Assembly (NCBI RefSeq): GCF_029227915.1
Contig: NC_079880.1
Coordinates: 20,460,501-20,524,500, forward strand
DNA: 64,000 bases
Source of the DNA: Hydractinia symbiolongicarpus
Taxonomy: Eukaryota; Cnidaria; Hydrozoa; Anthoathecata; Hydractiniidae
Direction of reading: 5' to 3'
The notes below the pieces were generated by a model, which was not told the DNA's origin, did no database searches, and saw only the letters and a list, made by a program, of their open reading frames with translations. The stretch's first letter is position 1. Each line of letters starts with the position of its first letter. The translations under genes and the position numbers were made by a program. Shown here piece after piece: positions 47,701 through 59,373 of the stretch.

Positions 47701-49253
47701 GATATAATCCCCAAGGTCGTTAAAACTTTCCATCACTTAGTTACTTACTTACTTGTCTGTTCTAATTTTAACATATTCTCATGATTTTCATTAGCTTCAG
47801 CTTGTGTATAAACTTTGAGTAAACCAAGTCTAAAGAGGTGTAGAGTATTACTGTTTATTTCAACTATAGGCTCCTGTTGTTGTTGTTTTCCACAGGTTCT
47901 TGAATGGTGCATCGACTGCTAAGAGCTAAATATGCTGATATCAGGAGCAAAAATCCTAAAGTTATATGGCAGAACCATATTCTTTTAAAATTACGCAGGG
48001 GTCCACAACGTTGTTCAGGCATTGGCTAGAGCTGAAACTTGTGAAAAGCGACATAACAAAATTCCATGGTTGGCTAAAAAATCAAAAATTGGGACTGGAT
48101 ACAGCGCAAAGAGATGAGTACCACAAATAACAGGAAGGTTTTCAATAACGTTTTAATTGGATTTACAAGATTTTTAGGGCACCCCAGGAGAATTTAAGAA
48201 CAGAAATCACTTTCCAATGTCTATTGGAAGATGGCCACATCTTAAATAATATTTATTTTGAGATTGTGAGCCACCTATTACCATAGCAGGGCTCCAGAAG
48301 TATATTTTTAATGTTTTAAATAATGGCTTAAAAATAACTACATTATATTTATATGTAGCTAGCTAGCTACGTGAAATTTTAAGTACATACACTGTCAGTA
48401 ATCAGTCATCACTTAAAAATATAGCTCGATATACAGGCCAATGTATGCTGTCCAGTAACTGTAATAACGGCTAAACATGAACCAAAGGAAGGGTGCGAAA
48501 ACAGAGAATATTTGGCAAACCTACTTTCTAAATATCCATCTAGTGCAGCTTAACCGTGACACTCATCTGGGTAGGACACTTAGTACAGGTATAAAGTATG
48601 TCATAACTCCAGTGCAATAAATTTTTGGCAACTTAAGTGTAACTCAACATGTTCCGTGATTTTATTGCAAATGGAAATGATACACTTAAACTTCTCATTA
48701 AGAATAATATGTTAATATAACCGCCAAAAAACTCATTTATATTTATTCAAAAAAGTTCGACGGTAAAAAAAACAATTTTTTTGACAAGTTTATCTTACTT
48801 TCGCCCGGTTCATGCGAACATGATCACACAATCAATATTTTAACAAAATCATCGCGTTATAAAATAAAAAGTATTGATAAAATTAATGACTCGTATCAAA
48901 ATAGCTCAAGAGGCATAGCTAAAGAGGCAAGCGACCTATTAAGGAATTGTCGGTCACCTATTAAGGAATTCTCGGTCTCAGTCTTTTCACCCAGATACCG
49001 TCGACCTTATGCTGAAACATTGCTTTAAATTTAATTCAGAAAGGAATTTACTTTCTTTAGCTGTTTCTTAGCTTGTTTTATCTACCACATTGTTCACAAA
49101 ATCAGTTTCCGAATAGTCTGAAGTGATATAATAACTATATGAAAAAATACCAATAATTAAATGTGTACGTTTTGTAGCCATGAATCACTAATTATCCGGC
49201 AATTTATGCCGGTTGGAATATCTTCAATAGAAAGCATAAAAAAATTACATTGA
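47701..49253. other. non-coding interval, nothing assigned
   Basis: No gene seen; there is a TAGCTAGCTAGCTAC stretch near 48356. Confidence 0.4.
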
Positions 49254-49404
49254 AAGAGAACTACTTTGTTCATCACTACATACTGCCTGGCAGTGAGCGG
49301 GTTTCGATCCGCGGTCCCCAGAACTGGAAGCCGCAGACGAACCCACTACACTACGTGCGGCAATACGCCAGTGATGAACTCAGATAGTTTATCCGGATGG
49401 TGTG
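49254..49404 (-). repeat. tRNA-derived SINE, family 2
   Basis: On the minus strand an A-box-like CGTAGTGTAGTGGGTTC is followed about 40 bases later by a B-box-like GGATCGAAACCC. The cloverleaf does not close, so it is not a functional tRNA gene. It shares its length and flanks with the copy at 29567-29680. Confidence 0.65.
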
Positions 49405-50500
49405 TATACATAGGTGAAAATCCAAACTTGAAACAGGGTGATATTTCCCCAAGAACTTAGGCAACAGTCATATGAATCATAAGAAATGGATTACATGTTC
49501 ATTTACATGTGGAAGGATAACAAAGTGTGTAAAATATTTACTTATCACATGACTGCCCCAAGAACTATTATAATAAAAATGGTAGGAGAAGAGGATGAAA
49601 GTAGTGTGTATGTGAGAACCTCGAATCGTTTTAGTGTCTTGGTTTCGCTAAAATTCCATGAATGAACCTTGTGAATTATACACTTCTGAATTTAGATAAG
49701 AACGTTAGGAGGCGATGTATTCTCTTATTGCTGCAGGACTTACAAACAAATCATCTTTTTAACTGTGGAAATGAAATTTCCGACGTGACTAATCAGGCGT
49801 ATTCCTCTTTGTTGTGATTCGGAATAAACGGTTAGATAAATCGCCACAAGATAAAGGTTTTTAGAGCTGACCCTTATCAGTCACCGTAAGAAATGGTTTA
49901 GCTGGGCCCTGAACTCAGGACTGTCGTAGTCATTTCCACTCTGAAAATAATAGCTAATTCCTTTTAAGTTCTGCGCTTGATTCTTATTCCCTTGTGAAAC
50001 TGAAAAGTATTTCGCTCGCATTTCACAATTGTCCCGTTAAGAAATGTGCTCGAGCATGAATCTTAAAACTCTCTGTATATTATTGCCATGTGTTTTGTTG
50101 AATTTTCGGTGTGGTTCTTACATAATCTTGCAACATAAATATACCTGCTATACACAGTTCTCAAATTTTGCCTTCATACTTACGACTGCAAGATGTGCAT
50201 GATTACTTTCAACTTTGTACTGCTTTTCTAATAATAATACGATAAAACACACAGTGCTTACAACACTGTTCCCTGAAAAATAAAACTGGATTTTACTGCA
50301 GAAACACTCAACACTTTAAAAAAAACGACTTAACCACTCAATAGGAAAAAAACGCAACGGAAAAATTCTCTTAATCTATAGCAAGCCTCACAAGCATCTA
50401 AGGCTTTTTAATAGCACTCTAAAGTACTAAATACATATTTATGTCCATCATTTCGCGGCGAAGCTAGCAAACATATCCAGAAAGCAGCCAGCTGCCAGCC
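49405..50500. other. non-coding interval upstream of the acidic protein gene
   Basis: No gene recognised. Confidence 0.4.
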
Positions 50501-50517
50501 TGAAGTGATGCACTACT

Positions 50518-50526
50518 TATATAAAA
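50518..50526 (+). promoter_or_regulatory. candidate TATA box of the acidic protein gene
   Basis: TATATAAAA lies 190 bases before the ATG at 50708. A possible 5'UTR acceptor (TTTTACAACAG, AG at about 50678-50679) lies between them. Confidence 0.4.
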
Positions 50527-50707
50527 ACCATGCCAATAATTAACAATATGAGCTTTGCGTGCAATTGAATTCTCAACGGAATATTTTTAAGCAATATATA
50601 TCAAAAAGTATTACAAATTGAAATTTACAGTGCATAGCTACAAGAAGGTTGGCGGTGTTTGAAAATATTTTACAACAGAGTAGGAAAATCAAGAAACTTC
50701 TTTTGAG

Positions 50708-51564
50708 ATGAAGATATTTATGCTCGTGGTTTTCCTTGCGCTCTCCTTCGGAGCACCGATCAATGAAGGTATAACAAGGAACATAATTGCTTTGCCTTCT
50801 TCCCTTTTCTGTGAATTGTACATTTTCTAAATTTTCTCGTTTTACTTTTAGACCAAACTGATGGAGACTATTCAACTACAAGTAAAGTAGAAGATGAGAA
50901 GTTCATTGAGGTTCATGATGAACCGGATGTTGAAGCTGATTCAAACAAAATCGAAAAAGATAAAGATATTGTGGAAGGACAGTCCATAGTGGAGTCTGAT
51001 ATAACTGATCCAAAAGAGGCACCTGAAGATTCATTTGAAGATACATCCGATGATTTGGAAGATACATCCGATGATTTGGAAGATGCATCCGATGATTTGG
51101 AAGATGCATCCGATGATTTGGAAGATGCATCCGATGATTTGGAAGATGCATCCGATGATTTGGAAGATGCATCCGATGATTTGGAAGATGCATCCGATGA
51201 TTTGGAAGATGCATCCGATGATGGACCTGAGGTTTCCAAAGATGAACCCGAATATGAAGTAGAGGATTCCAAAGATCCAAGAAAAGAGTTCTCTAACGAT
51301 TCCGAAGATTTATCTAACGATTCCGAAGATGCATCTGATGACTCCGAAGATGCATCTGATGACTCCGAAGATGCATCTGATGATTCCGAAGATGCATCTG
51401 CCAAAGATGCATCTGATGATTCCAAAGATGCATCCGATTTCGAAGATGTATCCAATGAACCCAAAGATGCACGCGAAAATGAATCAGACAATTTTAAAGA
51501 TGCTCCTAACGCTACACCCGATATTGAATCTCGAGATTGGGAAGATGACCTTGAGGAATCATAA
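50708..51564 (+). CDS. small secreted, highly acidic Asp/Glu/Ser repeat protein (two coding exons)
   Basis: Exon 1 (50708-50768) encodes MKIFMLVVFLALSFGAPINE, a textbook signal peptide. Intron 50769-50851 (GTATAA…TTTTAG) is followed by exon 2 (50852-51564); the split Asp codon rejoins in phase, giving 257 aa. The mature part is almost wholly D, E, S, A and K. It contains nine 7-residue units, EDTSDDL or EDASDDL, then a spacer, then a second block of EDASDDS units, ending WEDDLEES. There are no cysteines or folded domain. Secreted polyanionic proteins of this sort bind calcium or mineral, or buffer cationic peptides, in matrices, nematocysts or mucus; the role here is unknown. The many Ser in acidic context suit secretory-pathway kinases. 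Long open frames on other frames and the opposite strand are by-products of the 21-bp repeat. Confidence 0.75.
51037..51225 (+). repeat. 21-bp coding tandem repeat, nine units
   Basis: The unit is GAAGATGCATCCGATGATTT plus G. Units 3-8 are identical at the DNA level, and units 1-2 have ACA in place of GCA. Nucleotide identity beyond what the protein requires points to recent expansion. Confidence 0.9.
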
Positions 51565-52555
51565 GTGTAGGAAAGTCAACAAATGTAACTGTTTAGACAA
51601 TTATTTAAAATATAGTTGAATGTCACATTGAGGTCAATGTATATTTTTTTCTGGGGGACAAATAGCGCTGCATGCAGCTACTATGAATAGACAAAATGCG
51701 GCTCATTATTATGAGACTGAAGGCACTTTATTACCAAACTGTGTTGCATTTTCAGGTAGTTCTTGCTAAGTCTTGCAGTTTAAATAAAAAGACGGGCTGG
51801 CTAACGGCGATTGGACTAATTACTGTTACTAAGCCCAATTAATACCCACTCGCGCGGTCTTTCTAATAACCTGTTATCTCTTCTTCGGGTAACTACATTT
51901 ACAGAAAAAATAAGCAAATGCAGTTTTCTCATTAATTATCAAACATGGTAAATATTGCCTGTTTTATCAAAATGGCAAAATGGGAAATATTTTAGCCGAA
52001 GTCATTTATTTTGTGCGCACGTAAGCCAAGTGGATAAAGCTTAAAAATTGCTAATACCTTTTCCTGACGGTTCACGAAACGAAATAAATAATGTTAGGGC
52101 GCTGAAGGTTTTGAAAAATCGAAATAGATGGTTCTGCAGACGTATTCGTACGAATTTCTAAATCCGTTGTAAACATTGGCACGTTTGAAATGCGCGACTC
52201 TAATACTGAATAGCCAATGTAATCAATCGTGGAGAGGAACTTTGTAAGCTGTAATGTTGTCCATGGTGGTAGGGACAACTTATGAAGCATTTGTTATTGC
52301 TAATGTCACCAAAATTTAAATCACAGACCTTTTCCATTGAAGTAGACTTTTCTACAGGATTTGCAACCAATCTTCTCCGTAATAATAGCCGTATTGTGTT
52401 CAAAATGGTTGCGGAAGAAAAAATTTCGAAGAAGAGATTTCGAGATGGCATCCTAAAAAGTCAGCTATCTAGCCTTGTTATTCAGTTTCCTATAACAACT
52501 TTCACCCTTAGCCATCATTATTTCTATTTGTTATTTTACTAATCTGATTTTTACT
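51565..52555. other. non-coding interval after the acidic gene
   Basis: Near 52377-52400 a partial mini-Helitron head is seen (TCTCCGTAATAATAGCCGTA). No gene is recognised. Confidence 0.4.
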
Positions 52556-53383
52556 AAACTGCAACTGCGTTCTGTCTAACTAGCTGCTTGCTACCTTTGG
52601 GTAAAAAACAGAAAGTAGCTAAATAATACAGTTGGCTCGAACGAAATCTTGTTTCAGCTAAATGCAGGCTGGTAGCTACACCTCTTATGTAATATAAACC
52701 TAAGCAAAAATCTAAAGCTTATTGAATGAATAAGAGAACAGTCTCCATAAACATGTGGTATTTTGGGTTCATTTTGTTACGGCAATAAGTTTTGTAACCA
52801 CAGCCAGTAGGACGTGCTCCTATTTTTCAATGACAGTTTTGGAAATGTGACAAAAGCTTATTTCACAAATTCAAATTGCTGAGTGATTTTAATAGTTCGG
52901 CAGGCTGTTTCCTGTGTTTTTACATTGCGCCTATACGCATGAGCGACATTCTTTACCTCTACGAAGTGCTCAGCCAAGTGTTAACAACGTAATGTTTCCT
53001 GTGGTTTTACTTAAACTGACTGTGCAATAAAGTTTTTTTGAAAAGGGTATTATGCCTACACAAATGTCGAACACGGTTTACATGTAAAAAGCCCTCAACT
53101 CGATGTTAATTTTTGAACTTTTATAGAAACTTACTCCGCGGAATAAATATTAAATATAACAACGGGTTGTTAACTCTCAGCTTAAGTTGTGGGAAAGTTA
53201 TTCTTTGAAAAATATATTACACCCGAAACACTATATTGTTGTTTACGACATACTTCATACCTGCACTAAAGCGCTTTACTGGCATGTCTTGCTCTTATTA
53301 TACGCTCAATTGGGAGTTCAACGCCAGGTCACACAATTATTTGTGCCGTAGCCCGACATTTCGACTCTGGGCTTCCCGGCTAG
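52556..53383 (+). repeat. Helitron-like composite repeat, copy A
   Basis: It shares ordered words with copy B: TAGCTAGC…AAATGCAG, AGGCTGTTTCCTGTGTTTT, TGCAATAAAGTTTTTTTG, ACGACATACT, ACCTGCACTAAAGCGCT and TTCAACGCCAGGTCACAC. It ends with AGCCC…GGGCT and CCCGGCTAG at 53383, directly abutting the head of copy B. Confidence 0.55.
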
Positions 53384-55103
53384 TCTCTATAATAATAGCC
53401 GTATTCCGTCTGTCTGTCTGTTGAAAAGGGTTACCGATATTCCTTTGATCTTTCCGCGATTTTTAGAAACCAGGGGGTTGTTTAATCGCAAATCTTATTA
53501 TTGATTAAAATAAATTGCAAAAAATAATTTATTTCTTTAATTAATTGAATTACTTTAATTTATTGCCATAAGTAAGAAAATAAATTTAGTGATAAAAATG
53601 AATGCATTATTTTAATACGCCATTTTTAATAATAATTATCTCCGTGACCTTAATCGCCGTTTTCGCTCAGAAGCTACAGAAAACAAATGGGACAGTTTAC
53701 TGATAGTTTTACTGACTTTGTTTTGACCCCTCGAGCATAATACACCAATCAAAACGCTTGATTGTTTAAAGAACCAATCCAAAACTTTCGCGGCCTGGGC
53801 ATGCCAACGAAGAAACATAAGGACCGCAATATGATGGCCATTTTTGTTTTTAAAGTAATGGTGGGTCAGTGCTGTTTGTAAGTCTGTTTCACCTTTTTGT
53901 CTTCTATAAGCTTTTTATTTTCGTAATATTGTTTTTTTGTGTGTTCTAAAATGTTAAGATAAATATATTGTCACGTTTTTAGTCACGTACAGATCTTAAA
54001 CGCACCAGTTTTAGGATTTTTGGCTAGGAACGAAGATTTTGGAGGCTAGCTAGCTAGAACCTTACTTACTACTATTCTGTGTGGTATAAAGAGCTTTTTA
54101 TCGTACCCACCATTTATTTTTGTGTTGAGACTGTAGCCATTTAGCTAGCTCCTATCTTTGGCTAAAAAGTAAGAGTATAAAAATGCAGTTTGGCTACAAC
54201 AATATTCTTAAACAAAAAGTGTTATGCTAAATGCAGTTAGCTAGGTAGCTAGCTACATCTTTTATTATTTTTTCCTGAAAACTTTTTGTGCAAATAAAAT
54301 GACTGACAGATTATTTTAGCTGAACCGGTAATGACAGGCTGTTCCCTGTGTTTTCATTAAAACCGAAGTTGCAATAAAGTTTTTTGGAAAGGGGTATTAC
54401 GTCTATACGCCTGTTCAACTCTGCTTAACTATACTAAGCGGTTAGCCCAGGGTTAACAACAGACTTTGTTTATTGTAAAGGCTGTTACGCCTATGCGCCA
54501 TGTACAACGTGGTTTACCTGTACTAAAGGGTCAACCCAATGTGACAATTCATTTTTAAACTTTCTCGGTAATCACGTCTGTATGGATGTGCAACAATGTT
54601 TACCTGGACTAACCACTCAGCTCTGTTGTGTTTTTTTTAAACAGAGTCTGTGAGAAAATTTTTCCAAAGGCGTATTATTCCTATACGCCTGTGCAACACG
54701 GTTTAACTGTAGTAAGCGCTTAATCCAGTGTCACGATAAATTTTTTAACTTTCACAAAAACTTATTCCGCAAAATAAAATAATATTGACTGATTGTTTTT
54801 GCTATGATGGTGTTTTTATTTCGGGGGGGAATATTTTTTGAAAAATATGTTACAGTCGCAAGACTATAATGTGTATGCGCTTCACGTAATTTACGACATA
54901 CTGTATACCTGTACTAAAGCGCTCCACCTGATCATGTGGCACAGTTTATTAAACCCTCCACAGAGTGTTCAACGTCAGGTCACACCTTGACTTTGGCTTA
55001 CCCCGGCGTTTCGACACCGGGGTAAGGCAAACGCGAGACCTGCTTAAGTGGTATAAAAAGGATGGGCGAACCCGTGGATTTTTACACGGGCCATCGACTA
55101 GTC
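53384..55103 (+). repeat. Helitron-like composite repeat, copy B (both ends visible)
   Basis: The head at 53384 is TCTCTATAATAATAGCCGTA followed by TTCCGTCTGTCTGTCTG. The tail is GGCGAACCCGTGGATTTTTA, CACGGGCCATCGACTAG, ending at 55103, with the CCCGTG/CACGGG hairpin. The interior has several degenerate units reading like 'GGCGTATTA…CTATACGCCTGTGCAA…GTTTACCTGTACTAAGCG'. A perfect stem TACCCCGG…CCGGGGTA lies at 54998-55023. There is no helicase or Rep ORF, so it is non-autonomous. Confidence 0.55.
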
Positions 55104-55740
55104 TGTATTTTGTCTGTTTGTGCGCAATAGGGTATCGAAGCAGTAAGAGCGCATTTGATCTTCCCGCGAAGTCCTTCAAAACCCGAGAAAAATATTTTAT
55201 AACTAAAATCATTCACGGTTGCAACGCAGTGGAGTCGTGTTTAAAATCATCGGACAACTCCTACTACTACGACGCGCGAAATGGGAATGTAGCTTGTGTT
55301 TTAGCCTTTAACGAGGTCGAGGCTACATGCTCAATCATTGGTCGAACTTACGCATTTAGGTGTTCTATGTTTATTATGGAATTTAAAGTGCGTGAGTCAG
55401 ATCACAAAATAAACACACAAAAAAACACAGTACCTTTTTGTCTTCTATAACCTTTTTTATTTTTGTAATATTTGTTTTTTGTATGTTCTAAAATATTGAC
55501 CGATTGTTCTTGCTATGACAGGGTAACAACGGTTTGTAAACTCTACTTTTATTTCACCTGTTGTTGCGGGAAATTTTTTTTTTGAAAAGTATGTTGGTAC
55601 ATGCTTTCACTTGATTTACGACATACTGTATACCTGTACTAAAGCGCTCCACGCCAACGTGTGGCACAGTTTGCGGCTCTTCTTAAGCGCTCCACAGAGT
55701 GTTCAACGCTGTGTCACTCCCCCGTATGTTAGTGGGTTAG
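55104..55740 (+). repeat. Helitron-like composite repeat, copy C (truncated or diverged)
   Basis: The head TCTGTATTTTGTCTGTTTGT at 55104 abuts the CTAG of copy B. Later blocks match copy B: TTTTTGTCTTCTATAA (55436 and 53895), ACGACATACTGTATACCTGT (55618 and 54894), and CTCCACAGAGTGTTCAACG (55689 and 54955). Confidence 0.5.
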
Positions 55741-58700
55741 GCCTAGGTTTTATGTTAAAAAAATCAGCGGGAGTAAGTCTGCCGTAAGTCAAATCCCTAA
55801 CTAAGGGGCTGATTACATGGAGAATTTAAGCCCAGGCTAGGATTTTCGCCCCGGGGCGGAAATGTCATATAATCGCAAAATCAATTTTAACCGGGGTTGA
55901 GAACCACCATGAGCATGTGCTTGATCTCCATGTAATGGCAAAACATTTTTTAACCCTGCCCTGAGTTAAAATTTCGACCGGGGCTGAAATTCTCTATGTA
56001 ATCTGCTCCTAAATGAAACATTTTTTCTAACTTTTTTAAAGTTTTTTTCTTATTTTTTTGACATGTGATAACTCATTACACTGCTGATTATTCGAGGACA
56101 CTCGATCTGCCATCTTTGTTTGGGAAATTGCAATTGTGTTCGCGCCATAAAGCTCCTGTTTTATCTTAAAAACAGAATGTCAGCATTTTAAAAAAGATTA
56201 ATAAGCATTAAAAAATAAAGAACAAATGTCAGAAAATTTGACTACGGCATTTTCCACGAAAAAATCGGGAAATTAAATTCACCACGTGTCCAAAATTCAC
56301 AGAATGATTTCCATTGATGAAATAAACTTGTGGTGAAACTTTTAAGTTATAAGGAAACGAAGGATAATATATTTATCCGATTATAAAGATTGCATAGAGA
56401 TTTATAGAAGTAGTTTTGAGTAATAATCAATGTCTGAGCTAGTTAAGAGGTATTGGACGTAAATTTGGGATCGGATGCGAGTGCCTGATAGAAAAATAAA
56501 AAATCCAGTAAGCATGAAGCATAGTAAAAAAAGAGTTACAAAAACAAAACCGGCTAAGATGGCGGAATTCGCCGCCCGGACTAAATAGGATTGAAACAAT
56601 GGCAAAAAGTAATGGCGTCAAGTGAGTAATGTGATATCAAAAGTAATTTTTGTATTTACTTCATTGTAAAAAAAAGTCAAAAAAATACAAAAATGACTGG
56701 TTATAGGCTGCATTTATACTTCCTGATATATTTTTTGAAATTTTGTGCAACGGAGATATTTGGCAAAACATCTTGCTAGAGTGATATTTCGCAAAATCGA
56801 AACTGCGTTACGTATTTTGTTCTGTACATTTGTACACAGTCATAGTCACAGCCACATTCATTGGACCTAGTTATGCTTGCTAAGGTAGAAGGACCTGCAA
56901 AGGACCAGGAATCAAGAAAATAGGCCACGTTGAAGTCCGTTGTGAAAATTAACAAATTCAGCATGCAGGTCTGATATGAAAAGACCGTATATCATTGCTT
57001 TAAAATTATTTTTTTATTTCAAAAAATTTTGAGCATCTATTTCTTCTGTCCCTAATCAGGTTTTCTTGTGCAAACCTTGGCAAATCGCAAACGATCTTTA
57101 ACGGACAACATGAACCGACTTACTACAGAAAAAACAAAAACGATTATTACGGAGCAAAGTGAAGCTTATTGTCTCATTATGTAAGTCAAATATAAGTAGG
57201 GTGGAAAGTCTATAGAATTTTTGCGTTTCGTCCCCACTACATATCTAATATACCAATTTTTCAACTGATTTCTGACTGTGTTTATAGTCTTTTTATCTAG
57301 TCATCTTTGCCTACATTTCCAGTTAAGAAAACAACATGTTTTCACACGGCTATGGAAAGTTCTTGTTGCTATTCAAAGCTAAAAAGTCCTACTTTTTCTC
57401 GTTTATCCTAAAGAGAACGGAATGGTATTTGTTATTCTAACTACGAATACGTTGTATAACACTATTTTCTAAACATGGGGAATAGCTTTTTAGCATCTAT
57501 GTAGTCAATGCAAGGAAATTTCCAAACGATCACCTGCAGCTAGCTAAAGCTAACTAACATAAAACTAGCTGCCTGTACACCGAGTAAAATAGTTCTGCTA
57601 TAATTAAGAACATCCATCACATAGTAATTTAGTTAGCTACAATCGTCCACAAAATATGTTGCCTCAAGAAAAAAAGACGTTAGCAAAATCAGTAAAAGAG
57701 CACACATACTCTACAGATAATACTTCCTGTCCCCTCATGATCAATGTGTGTACAGGTTGGTATAGTCACATGTAAGCGACACTGCTGCACCCAAAGTCAC
57801 TTTTAAAAAGGAAATAATAGGTAGGGGAGCGGGAAAGTCAAAACAGTTGACGATTGCAGCTATATTATTTCTAAAGAAGGTACGCACGTCCCGACACCCA
57901 AGGTAGCAGATGTTTGGTCGTGCAATCGACGCATACGGGTGGACATATCGATGCCGGATACCACGTTTCTTTAACATGTTTTTAGCATTTTCTGTTTCAT
58001 CAGATTCTTAAAAAATGTAGCTAATGTTATTGGTTTGTAGAATATTACGACCGGTATTGACTGCGTTTTTGCTAATACTCAGTACCAATAATACAAAGCC
58101 CAGGGATCATATTTTTTTTAATTCAAACTCTGTCGCTTTGGCGAGAATGAAACTGTTTGTGTACACAAAACAGAACACATGGCAACATATCTTTATGCTT
58201 TTAACCTGTAGTGGCATCCATAGTTCTTCAATTGCGAACCCAGAGAACCCTATTCCCCCTTCACAAGCTTGTTTATATCAATTTCTTTCAAAATATTATC
58301 ATTTATAAGGTACGAATATAATTAGCTGGATTATTAGAATTTCAAAGTAGGCTCAAGGTACCTTAATATATATTTGTAACATAGATACGTTGTACAAATA
58401 ACTATTTTTTATGAGACAAGAAAATGAGTTATATGGCAACATCTCGCTTTTTACGATCTAAAAAATTGGAAAAGTAAAAGTGGAACAATAAAAAATAAAA
58501 CATAACAATATAGCAAACTAGTCGGCTAGATCCACTAAAAATCACCCCTCCTTTTTATACCGCATTGCGTGCATTTCGCCACATGCGGTACCATTTTGCA
58601 CGTCAGACACACGTATGCCGTTCTTATAATATAAATGATTGTCCGGCATAGCAGATTGATTGTCAGAAAGTAGTGTCTCGTCAAATCATAACAAACTTGC

Positions 58701-59160
58701 AATAGATCATTCATGCTTCTTGGCATCTTATTTCCGTGAACCTGATTCCTTTGTAGTCAATTGTTTCTTCCAATGATTAAAGAAAATGCATTCCACACAA
58801 CCGCACATGGTAACACATGTTTTTCAATTTCCTATAAACATCCTGTTTTAATAAAAATAATTGAAATTTATATATCGATGATGAGTCAATGCTGAACAAT
58901 GAAGTATTGTTTTTTTCTAAGCAATATATTTAGTCAATTTTGTGGGTTTTTTTATTGCCTTTTATTTATAGACCGGAAAAATACACTTGATCGGTTGATG
59001 TCAAGTTTTTTTGTTAAACTATTAATGCATCAATCATCAATGGTTTATTTCAAGTACCTTAAGCAATTTACATTGCCATTATTCTGAATTTTAAGGAATC
59101 TTAAATACTATATATAAGTAACGGGATGTTTTAATGCCTTGTTGGGGATTCCATCCTTAT
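55741..59160. other. 3.4 kb non-coding interval
   Basis: At 55790-55990 a GC-richer stretch has inverted words (CCCAGGCTAGGATTTTCGCC … CCTGAGTTAAAATTTCGACC; AATTTAAGCCC … GGGCTGAAATT) and looks like a small palindromic repeat. An isolated exon-like segment lies at 57061-57164. No gene can be assembled. Confidence 0.4.
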
Positions 59161-59167
59161 TGCTTGC

Positions 59168-59373
59168 TCTTCCTCGCTTCCGACTGTAACTAGGTTACAT
59201 TACAGCCAGAGATACGTATAGCGTTGCTCCAACTTGCTTGCCTGCCACACAAGCCGGTTAGCGGTCAGTACATGGCACTAAATGCGCTGGCAACACTACA
59301 AGTGCGCCGGAGTGGGGACCTCAAACCTTATGAATACAAGCCGAATGCGCTACCACTACACCATCTCCGCTAT
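59168..59373 (-). repeat. tRNA-derived SINE, family 3
   Basis: On the minus strand the head reads AGCGGAGATGGTGTAGTGGT with AGCGC following (A box). About 35 bases later there is a B-box-like GGTTTGAGGTCC. The tail (TACGTATCTCTGGCTGTAAT, GTTACAGTCGGAAGCG) is also present at 47624-47697. Confidence 0.65.

Noticed and set aside
49284-49366. Possible functional tRNA gene on the minus strand
   Set aside because: A and B boxes are present but acceptor and anticodon stems do not pair, and a second diverged copy with the same flanks exists. It is called a SINE.
50913-51491. 192-aa antisense Ser/Asp-rich open frame and other frames over the acidic gene
   Set aside because: Shadow frames of the 21-bp repeat. 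Only the sense frame has a signal peptide and a consistent splice.
54965-55450. 161-aa open frame on the plus strand
   Set aside because: It spans the junction of two Helitron-like copies, with no domain, and overlaps an antisense frame of equal quality. It is a by-product of repeat sequence.
57741-57977. 78-aa minus-strand ORF
   Set aside because: Cys-containing but with no recognisable domain, splice context or signal peptide.
59270-59373. Possible functional tRNA gene on the minus strand
   Set aside because: The T-arm does not fold properly, and its tail is shared with another locus, as in a SINE.
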